DNA of 37,441 bases from Rikenellaceae bacterium (GCA_015059805.1 SUZO01000023.1:1-37441); one strand, 5' to 3'; shown: positions 15,596-24,353, numbered from the stretch's first letter. The notes: a model not told the origin generated them from the sequence alone. Program-made: numbers and translations.

Positions 15596-16866
15596 GCAAA
15601 GAGAGGATATTTCTCCATCATCGCGTTCACCTCAGCACGAACAGCTGCGATATTTGCCTCGTTCTCTGGGTCTGAAAGTACGCGGTCGATAAGAGCTACG
15701 ATTACCTCCATCTGATCCTCCTTTACGCCACGAGTTGTAATAGCAGGTGTACCGAAGCGCAAGCCAGAGGTCTGGAATGCAGAGCGAGAGTCAAAAGGTA
15801 CCATATTCTTATTAGTGGTAATATCTGCTGCTACAAGTGCCTTCTCTGCAACCTTACCTGTAAGCTCTGGGAATTTGGTGCGAAGGTCTACAAGGATAAG
15901 GTGGTTGTCAGTACCTCCAGAGATAATCTTGTATCCGCGAGCGGTAAAAGCCTCGGCAAGTGCCTTTGCATTCTTTACAACCTGTGTCTGATACTCAACA
16001 AATGATGGCTCCAGAGCCTCGCCAAAGGCTACCGCCTTTGCTGCGATAACGTGCTCAAGCGGACCACCCTGAATACCTGGGAATACAGCCGAGTTGAGAA
16101 TCTGAGACATCTTCTTCACAACACCCTTAGGAGTTGTCAGACCCCAAGGATTATCAAAGTCCTCACCCATAAGGATAATACCACCACGAGGACCACGCAG
16201 AGTCTTATGTGTTGTAGAGGTTACGATGTGAGCGTACTTTACAGGGTTCTCAAGTAGACCTGCAGCGATAAGACCGGCGGTGTGTGCCATATCAATCATA
16301 AGCAGCGCGCCAACCTTGTCGGCAATCTGTCGCATACGAGCATAGTCCCACTCACGTGAGTATGCAGAAGCGCCGCCAACAATCAGTTTTGGCTTGCACT
16401 CAAGCGCCTTTGCCTCCATCTCGTCGTAATCTACGCGACCGTCGCACTCCTTTACAGAGTAGCTAACGGCGTTGAAGTACATGCCCGACATATTTACAGC
16501 CGAACCGTGAGAGAGGTGACCACCATGAGAGAGGTTAAGACCAAGGAATGTATCACCAGGCTTGAGAACGGCGAAGAATACAGCCATATTTGCCTGTGCA
16601 CCAGAGTGAGGCTGTACATTGGCATACTTTGCACCATAGAGGCGACAGATACGCTCAATAGCAAGGCTCTCAACCTTATCAACAACCTCGCAACCGCCAT
16701 AGTAACGAGCAGCAGGGTAGCCCTCAGCATATTTGTTCGTGAGCACAGAGCCCATAGCTGCCATAACGCTATCACTAACAAAGTTCTCTGAAGCAATCAA
16801 CTCAATACCGCGCATTTGACGACTACGCTCCTGGGCAATAAGGTCAAAAATCTGTGAATCTTTCAT
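15589..16866 (-). CDS. glyA: serine hydroxymethyltransferase
   Basis: This 425-aa PLP enzyme interconverts serine and glycine with tetrahydrofolate, supplying one-carbon units. The PLP lysine is K221 in [13 protein letters not shown]. Other family hallmarks are [11 protein letters not shown] (21-31), [15 protein letters not shown] (44-58), [13 protein letters not shown] (85-97), [12 protein letters not shown] (192-203) and the C-terminal [13 protein letters not shown]. The length is normal. The promoter region is shared with the divergent fabG. The final codons overlap the DUF2461 start. Confidence 0.98.
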   Translation of the reverse strand: MKDSQIFDLIAQERSRQMRGIELIASENFVSDSVMAAMGSVLTNKYAEGYPAARYYGGCEVVDKVESLAIERICRLYGAKYANVQPHSGAQANMAVFFAVLKPGDTFLGLNLSHGGHLSHGSAVNMSGMYFNAVSYSVKECDGRVDYDEMEAKALECKPKLIVGGASAYSREWDYARMRQIADKVGALLMIDMAHTAGLIAAGLLENPVKYAHIVTSTTHKTLRGPRGGIILMGEDFDNPWGLTTPKGVVKKMSQILNSAVFPGIQGGPLEHVIAAKAVAFGEALEPSFVEYQTQVVKNAKALAEAFTARGYKIISGGTDNHLILVDLRTKFPELTGKVAEKALVAADITTNKNMVPFDSRSAFQTSGLRFGTPAITTRGVKEDQMEVIVALIDRVLSDPENEANIAAVRAEVNAMMEKYPLFAW

Positions 16867-16919
16867 AGTCTAAAAGCTTATTTTTATAGTGTTAAATTTT
16901 AATTCTTGTTTTCAACTCC

Positions 16920-16959
16920 CAAAGATAGGTATATTTTCCAAATAAATTTCGTATCTTTG
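16920..16959. promoter_or_regulatory. divergent promoters of glyA and fabG
   Basis: TATCTTTG occurs on the minus strand at 16920-16927 (for glyA, leader about 48 nt) and on the plus strand at 16952-16959 (for fabG, leader about 25 nt). The upstream -33 elements are weak on both sides. Confidence 0.6.
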
Positions 16960-16989
16960 AGCAGATTTTATTAACAAATTGTTTTGATT

Positions 16990-17736
16990 ATGAAATTACT
17001 TGAAGGAAAAGTCGCCCTTATTACAGGTGCGGGAAGGGGCATCGGCAAGGCCGTTGCTATGAGATTTGCGGAGCAGGGTGCAGACATTGCCTTTACTGAT
17101 TTGGACCTTTCGGAGGGTGTTCTTGCTACCAAAGCAGAGCTTGAGCAGCTTGGTGTTCGCGTTGAGGCGTATGCCTCTAATGCTGCCGATTTTGAGCAGA
17201 GCCACGCTGTGGTAGAGAAGATTGTTGCAGACTTTGGTCGTATTGACATCCTTGTAAATAACGCTGGAATTACCAAAGATGGACTTATGCTTCGTATGAC
17301 AGAGGCTCAGTGGGATGCAGTTATCAATGTAAACCTTAAGTCTGCATTTAACTTTGTGCATGCCGTTGTGCCAGTGATGTCTCGCCAGAGGGGTGGCTCT
17401 ATTATCAATATGTCATCTGTCGTAGGCGTTAGTGGTAACGCTGGTCAGTGTAACTACTCAGCCTCTAAAGCTGGTATGATTGGTCTTGCAAAGTCTATAG
17501 CCAAGGAGATGGGCTCACGCGGCATTCGCGCTAACTGCATCGCCCCGGGCTTTATTATTACAGAGATGACAGGTAAGTTGTCAGAGGAGGTGCGTGAGCA
17601 GTGGGCAAAGGCTATTCCACTTCGTCGTGGAGGTACTCCTGAGGATGTGGCAAATGTGGCGCTATTCCTCGCTTCTGATCTTTCAAGCTACGTCTCTGGT
17701 CAGGTTATCCACTGCTGTGGCGGTATGAATATGTAA
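16990..17736 (+). CDS. fabG: 3-oxoacyl-ACP reductase FabG
   Basis: This 248-aa NADPH-dependent short-chain dehydrogenase belongs to type II fatty acid synthesis. Numbering from ATG 16990, the cofactor motif TGAGRGIG is at 12-19, NNAG at 90-93, the catalytic Ser at 142-143, and Y156 and K160 in YSASKAG. The C-terminal YVSGQVIHCCGGMNM is typical of FabG (usually VDGGMxM). A TTG two codons upstream extends the frame, but the ATG fits the family start. The porV/porQ-like gene follows 16 bp later. Other acyl or steroid SDR substrates are possible, but sequence and context favour fatty acid synthesis. Confidence 0.93.
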   Translation: MKLLEGKVALITGAGRGIGKAVAMRFAEQGADIAFTDLDLSEGVLATKAELEQLGVRVEAYASNAADFEQSHAVVEKIVADFGRIDILVNNAGITKDGLMLRMTEAQWDAVINVNLKSAFNFVHAVVPVMSRQRGGSIINMSSVVGVSGNAGQCNYSASKAGMIGLAKSIAKEMGSRGIRANCIAPGFIITEMTGKLSEEVREQWAKAIPLRRGGTPEDVANVALFLASDLSSYVSGQVIHCCGGMNM

Positions 17737-17752
17737 TTTTATTGCTCAAATT

Positions 17753-18673
17753 ATGAAAAAGTATCTGCTTGTACTCTTGACCTTACTTAGTGTTGATGCG
17801 TTGGCACAACAACTTTATGACCACACCCCAAATGCTCGTGTAGCAGCTATGGGCGGTGCTGGTGTGGCTAATAGCGCAGATGCTTTTGCAGCCTTTGGTA
17901 ATGCAGCCTCCGCACTTATGGAGTATAAGACTGTGCAAGTAGCATTTGCTTATACAGATTTTTCGGGTGAGGTGTATCGTAAAAACCGAATGCTCTCCGG
18001 TGGAGGATATATCCGCTTTGCACAGCGACACACGCTTGTTGTGGGATTGCAGTTTAATATGGAGCCACGCATAGAGGCGCTGGATAGACGACCAGGTGCT
18101 CAACGCTTTGATTTGGGCTATGGATATAAGGTTTCGGATAGGGTGGCTGTCGCCGCTACAGCTCGTTATCGCCGTACATATGGACACCTCTTTGATGATA
18201 ACAACTACAATGGTGGTGGTGCGGATATAGCCGTATACTCGCAGTTGCCACTCTCGTTTATGGAGGGTGCAAAGGTTAATTTGGGCGCCAAATTGGCTTT
18301 TGATGCTCCAGTATGCCCAGAGTACGATAGATATGGTATCGCTCCAGCGGTAGGCGCAGGATTGTCGCTGCCATTTACCGATGGACATAAACTTGATATT
18401 ACGACCGAACTTCGCTATGGCGTGTCCAGCCGTGAGGATATCTTCTCGGCAAAAGTCGGCGCTGAATACTCGCTTATGCGACTGCTCTATGTTCGTGCGG
18501 GCGGAAAAGTGTCGCGACTTATAGGGGCGATGAACGACCAAACACTGGGCTATGGAACTATTGGCGCGGGAGTGCGATTCTTCCACCTGCAGTTTGACAT
18601 TGCCTACCTCTTTGGTAAACGCAACACCCCACTAAATAACGCTGTCCAGATAAGCGTAGGACTTGATTTCTAA
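17753..18673 (+). CDS. PorV/PorQ-family outer membrane protein
   Basis: This is a 306-aa predicted outer-membrane beta-barrel. The signal peptide MKKYLLVLLTLLSVDALA is followed by the family start NARVAAMGGAGVANSADAFAAFGNAA, which resembles the FadL-like PorV/PorQ proteins. The strand-turn pattern runs through to a C-terminal aromatic residue (GLDF). In T9SS-bearing Bacteroidota such proteins shuttle or stabilise secreted cargo. No other T9SS gene is visible in this window, so a role in secretion is not shown. It lies 16 bp after fabG, and the dispersed repeat copy 1 begins 12 bp past its stop. Confidence 0.85.
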   Translation: MKKYLLVLLTLLSVDALAQQLYDHTPNARVAAMGGAGVANSADAFAAFGNAASALMEYKTVQVAFAYTDFSGEVYRKNRMLSGGGYIRFAQRHTLVVGLQFNMEPRIEALDRRPGAQRFDLGYGYKVSDRVAVAATARYRRTYGHLFDDNNYNGGGADIAVYSQLPLSFMEGAKVNLGAKLAFDAPVCPEYDRYGIAPAVGAGLSLPFTDGHKLDITTELRYGVSSREDIFSAKVGAEYSLMRLLYVRAGGKVSRLIGAMNDQTLGYGTIGAGVRFFHLQFDIAYLFGKRNTPLNNAVQISVGLDF

Positions 18674-18684
18674 CACACAACAAA

Positions 18685-18940
18685 GAGGCTGAATAAAAAG
18701 TGTATTTTGTCGTTAACCCCTCTGCGAGGGCTTTTCCTCCTTGCAGCTCGGTAAAGTGAGTAAACTCACTCTACTCTCGCTCTGCAGCGTCGGTTACGCT
18801 TGCCCTCAAAATGCTCATTTACGCCAAGTACAAGTAAACTCCGCTTTTTCGGGCTTCGCAAGCCTAAAAATACATCTTTTTATTCAACCTCCGAACAAAA
18901 AGTGGGTGACTATTTTACTTTTTAGTCACCCACTTTTTGT
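18685..18940 (+). repeat. 250-bp dispersed repeat, copy 1 (inverted ends plus terminator hairpin)
   Basis: This 256-bp segment is nearly identical to 32919-33168, differing by one 6-bp insertion (ACAAGT near 18826-18835) and three substitutions. The first part (18685-18891) is bounded by imperfect inverted ends: GAGGCTGAATAAAAAG-TGTATTTT at the left, and the complement of GAGGTTGAATAAAAAGATGTATTTT at the right (18868-18891). Inside are small hairpins such as AGTGAGTAAACTCACT and GGGCTTCGCAAGCC. After the right end comes a perfect hairpin with about 18 paired bases (left arm from about 18896, right arm ending about 18939) that can terminate the upstream gene. A TTG-initiated 77-codon frame crosses it, but it is probably not translated. 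Confidence 0.88.
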
Positions 18941-18951
18941 GTTAATTCTTT

Positions 18952-19413
18952 TTATTTTTTCTCCTTCTTCTTGAATACATTTGAAATCTTATCAACGCCA
19001 CTCTTTAGAAGCTCTTTAGGGTTTGTTCTGGCATCGCGAACAGCATCTTTTAGCGGTTTTTTGTCAGATAGCCCAAAGGTTATTTTTTGACCACCAGTGA
19101 GAGTCTGAGTGAGGGTAAATTTGCCATCTTCGCCAGTGGTAAACTTGACGCTACAGAACTTTCCACCACCTACTGATGAGGTGTAATATACATCAAAGGT
19201 CTTGGTGTTACCATTTGTCTTGAGATTTTTTATAGGACACTTTGTCTCATCCTCGCTGTCAGAGTCAAGGAAGAAGAGGTTGTTTTCCCAGTCAATCTTA
19301 AATATGTCTGACATAGCATTTTCTCTATTTTCAATGATATAGTACGTTTTCCACGCTGCTGATGCATAAGATAGAGAGAACAATAACACAAATGTTAGTA
19401 ATACTTTTCTCAT
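18952..19413 (-). CDS. small secreted protein of unknown function
   Basis: This is a 153-aa exported protein I do not recognise. A signal peptide (MRKVLLTFVLLFSLSYASA) is followed by a beta-rich body with an acidic stretch LDSDSEDETKCP near 51-62. The C-terminus is basic, helical and ends KKKEKK. The two cysteines could form a disulfide in the periplasm. It stands alone between dispersed repeat copy 1 and the DUF2795 gene's terminator. No good promoter is seen, but expression from readthrough is possible. Confidence 0.75.
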   Translation of the reverse strand: MRKVLLTFVLLFSLSYASAAWKTYYIIENRENAMSDIFKIDWENNLFFLDSDSEDETKCPIKNLKTNGNTKTFDVYYTSSVGGGKFCSVKFTTGEDGKFTLTQTLTGGQKITFGLSDKKPLKDAVRDARTNPKELLKSGVDKISNVFKKKEKK

Positions 19414-19440
19414 AACGATTGATTTTTAGGTTAGTTAGGT

Positions 19441-19498
19441 TAAAAAATAATAAACCTACTATACTGGATAATTATCTTATCTAGGCAGTATAGTAGGT
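19441..19498 (-). terminator. intrinsic terminator after the DUF2795 gene
   Basis: A thirteen-bp perfect stem (ACCTACTATACTG 19454-19466 with CAGTATAGTAGGT 19486-19498) surrounds a 19-nt loop, followed on the minus strand by TTATTATTTTTTA. It begins 10 bp past the stop codon. Confidence 0.85.
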
Positions 19499-19507
19499 AT
19501 GAGGTGT

Positions 19508-19729
19508 CTAATACTCCTCCTCATCGAAGAAGAAATCCTCTTTTGATGGGTAGTCGGGCCAGATCTCCTCGATGCTCTCGTAGATGTCGCCGTCGTCCTC
19601 TATCGCCTCAAGGTTCTCAAGTACCTCAAGTGGTGCGCCAGAGCGGTTTGCGTAATCAATAAGCTCCTCTTTGGTTGCTGGCCATGGTGCATCCTCCAAT
19701 TTTGATGCAAGCTCAAGTGTCCAATACAT
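19508..19729 (-). CDS. DUF2795 small acidic protein
   Basis: This is a 73-aa acidic protein with no signal or membrane segment. The N-terminal LASKLEDAPWPATKEELIDYANRSGAP resembles DUF2795, a small helical domain in which a 'yPatkdeLi.yA...gap..vl..L..L' pattern is conserved. The C-terminal third is strongly acidic (DDGDIYESIEEIW, then FFFDEEEY), which is usual for the Bacteroidales version. The function is unknown. It is driven by a promoter at 19797-19804 and is monocistronic. Confidence 0.85.
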   Translation of the reverse strand: MYWTLELASKLEDAPWPATKEELIDYANRSGAPLEVLENLEAIEDDGDIYESIEEIWPDYPSKEDFFFDEEEY

Positions 19730-19796
19730 AACTATCTAATTTTAAGGTTAATCTTATTAAATAAACGAGTAATTGGTACTCTTATTATTCTGAGTG

Positions 19797-19804
19797 CAAA
19801 AATA
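19797..19804 (-). promoter_or_regulatory. promoter of the DUF2795 gene
   Basis: The minus strand has TATTTTTG with ATTG 18 bp upstream. The predicted leader is about 60 nt. Confidence 0.6.
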
Positions 19805-19860
19805 TAAAAAAAATGTAACTTCCAATATTTTTTACCAATATTTATCACTCTATAGGTAAA

Positions 19861-19904
19861 AAATGAAAAAAAACAGAGGTCGCCCTCCCATTTGAGCGAC
19901 CTCT
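19861..19904 (-). terminator. intrinsic terminator after the 1192-aa surface protein gene
   Basis: AGAGGTCGC (19875-19883) pairs with GCGACCTCT (19896-19904). On the minus strand GTTTTTTTCATTTTTT follows. It lies about 70 bp past the stop codon. A second small hairpin, AAGACC...GGTCTT, lies between the two. Confidence 0.8.
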
Positions 19905-19971
19905 CCCATTAACTTTATTCAACAAAGCAGCAGACTACTAAGACCGTCTGCCAGGGTCTTGATTAAAGAAT

Positions 19972-22900
19972 TTACTCTGCTGCTGTATAAACATCACCGT
20001 TATTAGTAACTGCAGAGCCATTATCGTATGTAGCACCAACAATATTTGTTGCACCTGTTACATTCTCATGTACAATGTTCTTGATTGTTGACTCACCACC
20101 AAGTGCACCTGAAACGATACCCTTTCTAACGTCGTCGCAAACGATAGTTACATTCTTTACAGTTGCACCATCAAGAGTCTGGCGAGAAATGATACCAGAG
20201 ATACCACCTACATGCATATCTGTAGCTGTAATAGTCAAATTAGATGCGCTGAAGTTAGAGTAAGCAGCAGTAAGACCACCATTCATCTGAATGTCGCTGA
20301 TTACACCACCAACGGTATGACGACCAGTAATTGTTGAGCCAGTATTACCGTTAATTGCAATGTTAGAAGCGTTTACGCAACGACGAGTGTAAGCCAAAAC
20401 ACCTGCAGTGTAGTCGCCACCAGTGATGTTAATATCACCCTGAACAGTAATGTTCTCAACAGTTGTGTAGTATGGATATGCAATAGCAGCTGATACGATG
20501 TGTCCAGTAGTGCTGATATTTACATTCTCAATTACAAGGTTCTTGATAGTATTCTCTGCAGTCTCAGTGCCCTCAGTTACACCAAACAGACCAGCGTATA
20601 CATAATTGTCCGCGTCTGGTACAAGAGCAGTAATATTCAAGTTCTTAATCTTCTTGCCATTACCATCAAAGTTGCCGCAGAAACCGTGGTCCTTAGTTGC
20701 AGAGCCAATTGGAGTCCACTCCTCATCATTAAGGTCGATGTCAGCAATAAGCTTAATGTTCTTACCCTCGTAATACTCAGCACCGCTGTTTACCTTGTTA
20801 GCAACAATCTTCAAAGCAGCAAGTGTTCCAACCTCATATACATCATCAACGATGTAGAGACCAGCCTCTGCAGCAGTGTTATAAGCCTGAACATACTCTG
20901 TGCCGTCGATAACAACTTTGCTACCTGCGCAACCGTTAAGAGTGTAACCACGACCTACATAACCAGCGTAGTCAAACACCTCAGTAACAGAGCCGTCAAC
21001 ATTAGCACCATAGAGCTCACCGTCGTAAGAACAGTTGGTAAGAGTACAAACATTCTTTGCGCCATCAGACCAACCACCTGCGATACCACCTACGCGGTAC
21101 TGGTCGTGAGCACGACCCTCGCGGCCTGCAGTGACAGCTACATTACCAGTAGTGTGGCAGTTTGTGAACTGAGAGTCTCCAGCAGCGAGACCGATGATAC
21201 CACCTGCAAAGAACTTAGTACCAGTTACATTGATGTTAGAAGAGCAGTTCTCGAATACATTTTTACCCTGAAGCTGACCTGCAAGAGAACCTACGTTGTT
21301 ATTAGCCTTAAGGTAGCTACCCTCAGAAGCAACAACGTGTACGTTCTTCATAGTTACGTTACCGTAAGAGTTACCACCGGCAACAACAGCAACTCGGCTA
21401 GCACCGTTAGCAGTAACTGTAGACTCAACATAGATGTTACCCTTAACGGTTACGTTCTCGATTGTAGAAGTGCCCTCAAGTGAACCTGCAACAGCACCGA
21501 TGTGGCCCTGGCTGTGGTCAATATCCAAGCAAGGAATGTTCAAATTAACATTCTCAAATGTTACATTCTTAATAGTAGCGTTCTTAGCATAACCGAAGAA
21601 ACCGATATATGCCTTACCCTCCTTAGCCTCAGCCTCAACGATGTTGAGGTTCTTAATTACGTGACCATTACCGTCAAATGAACCAGAGAATGGATTTGTC
21701 TCAGTACCAATCTTTGTCCACTCTACGTTGTTGAGGTTGATATCATTTGCCAATGTAATAGTCTCACCTGCGAAATCATTAGTGCCACCATTTACCTCAC
21801 TAGCCAACCACTTAAGACCACCTGCAGTATAAATCTCATATCCGTTCTCAGTCTTTTTGTAGTTTTTGTTAACTACCCAGTAACCATTCTCCTCTACTAC
21901 GCTGTATCCTTCCGGAAGAATTCCGTGTGCAACTGTAGACTCGCCCTGGAGAGCTACTGCAGCGATAGACATGGTTACATCCCAATCAGCAGTACCCTCT
22001 GCAGTAGAGATATGTGCATTACCATAAAGCTTAGCATCAGCAGCAACAACTAATTCACCACTGTTTTTGTTTGCGCTTGGGCCCTGCATCCAAACAGAAC
22101 GCTTTACACCGTGAATCTCACCACCGTTAACAGTCAGTGAGTTGGTTGCCTCAACGCCATTGAGGAACTGACGAATACCGATATATGTAGACTTAACAAC
22201 ACCACCGTTGATAGTAGCTACTGCAGAAGTGCCCTTACCGTTTGTAAGGTTGTCGATACCGTAAGCCATATCTGTTCCACCGAGGTGCTCAATAGTACCA
22301 CCGTTTACAGTAAGTACACCACCAACAGTGTTTGAAATTACAGATGAGTAAGAGTTCCAATATCTGTTCACAGTTGCAGTAAGCTCAATCTTACCGCTGC
22401 CCTTAGAGTCACTGATAGTAAGAGTACCCTTATTTGTAATTAGAGCATAGCTGCCTGTGCTATCTTCAGTAGCGCTGAGAGTGCAACCATTGAGGTTGAG
22501 TACAATATTCTTACCAGCAGAGATTGTAAGTGACGGTGTAGTAGCTGCGCGAGTACTTAAAGTACCGAGGCTGCCAAGAAGGTCGTTCAAATCAATGTCA
22601 CCACCGAGTACAATCTCAGTCTCCTCGCCATCTGGAGCGTTCTCAATCTGCTGCTGAAGCTCAGCTGCGGTCTGAACAACATCCTTATCTGGCTCATTAA
22701 ACCCAGCCTCAATCTCAACAGTAAAGTCTGTTGGCTTAGTGAGCAGAGAGCCGATAATATTTGTGCGGTAGTTGCGCTTAAGTGGAACATAAGAGAATGA
22801 AGCGCCAAAATCAATACCCTTATTGTTTTCGAATGTAAATGTTACGTTTGGAGTGTAACCCTCAGCAGGAGCAAAGAGGTAGTTCATTGAGAGCAACTCT

Positions 22901-23550
22901 GCTGACAGAATGTCGTCCGCTGTAAGAGTCTTCTCTGCAAGGTTGCTAACAGTGCCATCAGTAAGGTTGAAAGAGTTGTACAGCTCAGCTTTTACGGTGC
23001 TTTTTGAGATTGTGACGCCGCTATTAGTAAGAGCATCAGCTGCATCAGTAGAGATAGCATTCAACTGAGCAAATGGACGATATAGCTCAATTGTAGTATC
23101 CTCACTTGTTGCTACTGCAGGGTCGAAGTTCTCAACATAAGCATAGAATGCATCGCGCTCCTCGTCGTTAGCAACAACATTGTTGTAGTCTACAGTAACT
23201 ACCTGACCGTCAAAGTTGTAGAGCTTGTTGCAGTCAGCCCAGAAGGTGATGTTGTACTTCATACCCTTGAGCAGTACCAAGTTTACAGTGGTAGGTGTTG
23301 AAGCGCTAATTGGGGACTTCTCACCACACAGCTGTGTGAGCTTTTCGCCAGAGACTGCGTCGTACACGCTGAAACGAAGAGTGTTTACCTGACTGCCGTC
23401 ACCATAAGCACGTGAGCCAAGGTCCTGAAGAGAAGCGGTGAAGGTTACCTCAACCTCGCCGCCAGCGATAGAAGAACTGATCTCCTCCTTCGCACACGAT
23501 GCTGTGAACAAAACAGCCACAGCCATCAAAATTCGGAAAATGTTTTTCAT
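19972..23550 (-). CDS. large surface lipoprotein with DUF6562-like and GLUG/beta-helix repeats
   Basis: This is a 1192-aa lipoprotein. The signal MKNIFRILMAVAVLFTASC gives lipidation at C19. Residues about 30-285 form a fimbrillin-like (DUF6562/Mfa-type) domain. Residues about 300-565 form a parallel beta-helix reminiscent of pectate-lyase folds, with TLTISDSKGSGKIEL and GGTIEH-type rungs. Two GLUG-type blocks follow, each opening with a matching phrase: DINLNNVEWTKIGTETNPFSG with FDGNGHVIKNLNI (about 605-640), and DIDLNDEEWTPIGSATKDH with FDGNGKKIKNLNI (about 965-1000). It is probably exposed on the outer membrane and binds glycans or other surfaces, which is inferred. It has its own strong promoter and a 197-nt leader with a G-run hairpin. 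Confidence 0.85.
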   Translation of the reverse strand: MKNIFRILMAVAVLFTASCAKEEISSSIAGGEVEVTFTASLQDLGSRAYGDGSQVNTLRFSVYDAVSGEKLTQLCGEKSPISASTPTTVNLVLLKGMKYNITFWADCNKLYNFDGQVVTVDYNNVVANDEERDAFYAYVENFDPAVATSEDTTIELYRPFAQLNAISTDAADALTNSGVTISKSTVKAELYNSFNLTDGTVSNLAEKTLTADDILSAELLSMNYLFAPAEGYTPNVTFTFENNKGIDFGASFSYVPLKRNYRTNIIGSLLTKPTDFTVEIEAGFNEPDKDVVQTAAELQQQIENAPDGEETEIVLGGDIDLNDLLGSLGTLSTRAATTPSLTISAGKNIVLNLNGCTLSATEDSTGSYALITNKGTLTISDSKGSGKIELTATVNRYWNSYSSVISNTVGGVLTVNGGTIEHLGGTDMAYGIDNLTNGKGTSAVATINGGVVKSTYIGIRQFLNGVEATNSLTVNGGEIHGVKRSVWMQGPSANKNSGELVVAADAKLYGNAHISTAEGTADWDVTMSIAAVALQGESTVAHGILPEGYSVVEENGYWVVNKNYKKTENGYEIYTAGGLKWLASEVNGGTNDFAGETITLANDINLNNVEWTKIGTETNPFSGSFDGNGHVIKNLNIVEAEAKEGKAYIGFFGYAKNATIKNVTFENVNLNIPCLDIDHSQGHIGAVAGSLEGTSTIENVTVKGNIYVESTVTANGASRVAVVAGGNSYGNVTMKNVHVVASEGSYLKANNNVGSLAGQLQGKNVFENCSSNINVTGTKFFAGGIIGLAAGDSQFTNCHTTGNVAVTAGREGRAHDQYRVGGIAGGWSDGAKNVCTLTNCSYDGELYGANVDGSVTEVFDYAGYVGRGYTLNGCAGSKVVIDGTEYVQAYNTAAEAGLYIVDDVYEVGTLAALKIVANKVNSGAEYYEGKNIKLIADIDLNDEEWTPIGSATKDHGFCGNFDGNGKKIKNLNITALVPDADNYVYAGLFGVTEGTETAENTIKNLVIENVNISTTGHIVSAAIAYPYYTTVENITVQGDINITGGDYTAGVLAYTRRCVNASNIAINGNTGSTITGRHTVGGVISDIQMNGGLTAAYSNFSASNLTITATDMHVGGISGIISRQTLDGATVKNVTIVCDDVRKGIVSGALGGESTIKNIVHENVTGATNIVGATYDNGSAVTNNGDVYTAAE

Positions 23551-23670
23551 AGTGTTTTTAATTAGTTGATAAATAAGTTATTTGGTATATGTACATAGTG
23601 ATTTAGACGGCAAGAGAACTTGTCGCCTGTAATGTTTGCTAAAATAATTAGATTTGGTGAGGTATAGATA

Positions 23671-23702
23671 CAAAAATCCCCCCCCCGAATTTTCGGAGAG
23701 GG
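23671..23702 (-). promoter_or_regulatory. hairpin with a nine-G run in the leader of the surface lipoprotein
   Basis: On the minus strand CCCTCTCCGAA (23702-23692) pairs with TTCGGGGGGGG (about 23689-23679) including two G-T pairs, and is then followed by ATTTTTG. It looks like an intrinsic terminator but lies about 45 nt into the leader predicted from the promoter at 23754-23784. It also contains a run of nine C on the plus strand (23678-23686), a length prone to slippage. It could instead be the late terminator of the upstream adenosyltransferase. Confidence 0.6.
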
Positions 23703-23753
23703 AATATTCCGTTAAATATGGACATATTCGTCATAATTATTCTATTCTCTTCG

Positions 23754-23784
23754 CAAATATAGAGATAATATTTTGAATATCAAA
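23754..23784 (-). promoter_or_regulatory. consensus promoter of the surface lipoprotein
   Basis: The minus strand has TTTG (23781-23784), exactly 19 bp, then TATATTTG (23754-23761). The predicted start near 23748 gives a leader of about 197 nt before ATG 23550. The -33 element lies 6 bp past the stop of the upstream gene. Confidence 0.75.
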
Positions 23785-23789
23785 GGATT

Positions 23790-24353
23790 TTAGAAATTAT
23801 TTTCCCATAAATACTCTTGCTCGCCCAGTTTATCGCACAAAACTCTGCCGAGGGCATAAAAATAATCAGAGAGGCGGTTGAGTAGTAGTAAGCTATTTTT
23901 ATCTACGCCATAGTTCTGCTCAACCTCAATAGCGCGACGCTCTGCGCGGCGGCACACAGTGCGGCAGATGTGGCACATGGAGGTCATTTCGCAACCGCCA
24001 GGGATAGTAAAGCAGGTAATAGGCTTCAGCTCCGCCTGCAGAGCATCTATGCGGCTCTCAATCCACTGAACAACCTCCTCAGGCAGTGGGGCAACCTTAT
24101 CCTCGCCACCTTGACCTACTGCAAGGTGTGCCTCGACTGTCATCAGTGCCGAGTTTATGCGCTTAATATCGGGGATAATCTGTTCGGCAATATCGTTACA
24201 GCGGGCAGTAAGTCTATCTGCAAAGAGTGCTATGTGCGCCGTAAGTTCGTCTACAGTGCCGTACGCCTCTACGCGGATGTCGGTTTTGCTAACGCGCTGA
24301 CCACCGATAAGTGATGTTTTGCCCTTATCGCCACCTTTAGTATATAGTTTCAT
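23790..24353 (-). CDS. cob(I)alamin adenosyltransferase, PduO type
   Basis: This 187-aa ATP:corrinoid adenosyltransferase makes adenosylcobalamin, the cofactor of enzymes such as methylmalonyl-CoA mutase. The N-terminal YTKGGDKGKTSL (4-15) is the ATP-binding signature, VDELTAHIA follows, and the C-terminal CRRAERRAIEVEQ plus LLLLNRLSDYFYALGRVLC is the classic PduO block with the substrate-handling Arg and Asp. The length is typical. The start overlaps the preceding gene by 4 bp (ATGA type), so they are co-translated. Confidence 0.95.
   Translation of the reverse strand: MKLYTKGGDKGKTSLIGGQRVSKTDIRVEAYGTVDELTAHIALFADRLTARCNDIAEQIIPDIKRINSALMTVEAHLAVGQGGEDKVAPLPEEVVQWIESRIDALQAELKPITCFTIPGGCEMTSMCHICRTVCRRAERRAIEVEQNYGVDKNSLLLLNRLSDYFYALGRVLCDKLGEQEYLWENNF

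Noticed and set aside
17783..18586. 267-codon frame opposite the PorV/PorQ-like gene
   Set aside because: It is antisense, Cys/His/Ser-rich and has no domain, while the plus-strand gene has a signal peptide and family motifs.
17753..18673. Evidence for a full type IX secretion locus
   Set aside because: Only one PorV/PorQ-like protein is present. No porK/L/M/N, sov or C-terminal sorting domain was recognised in the window.
18741..18974. The peptide frame across repeat copy 1 as a real gene
   Set aside because: It has a TTG start, no promoter or signal, and lies inside a structured non-coding repeat. It is kept only as a low-interest question.
20500..21483. Long open frame on the plus strand opposite the 1192-aa surface protein
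   Set aside because: It is antisense to a well-supported lipoprotein with repeated codons, has Ser/Thr/Val-rich composition without any domain, and lacks a promoter. It is a shadow of the repeats.
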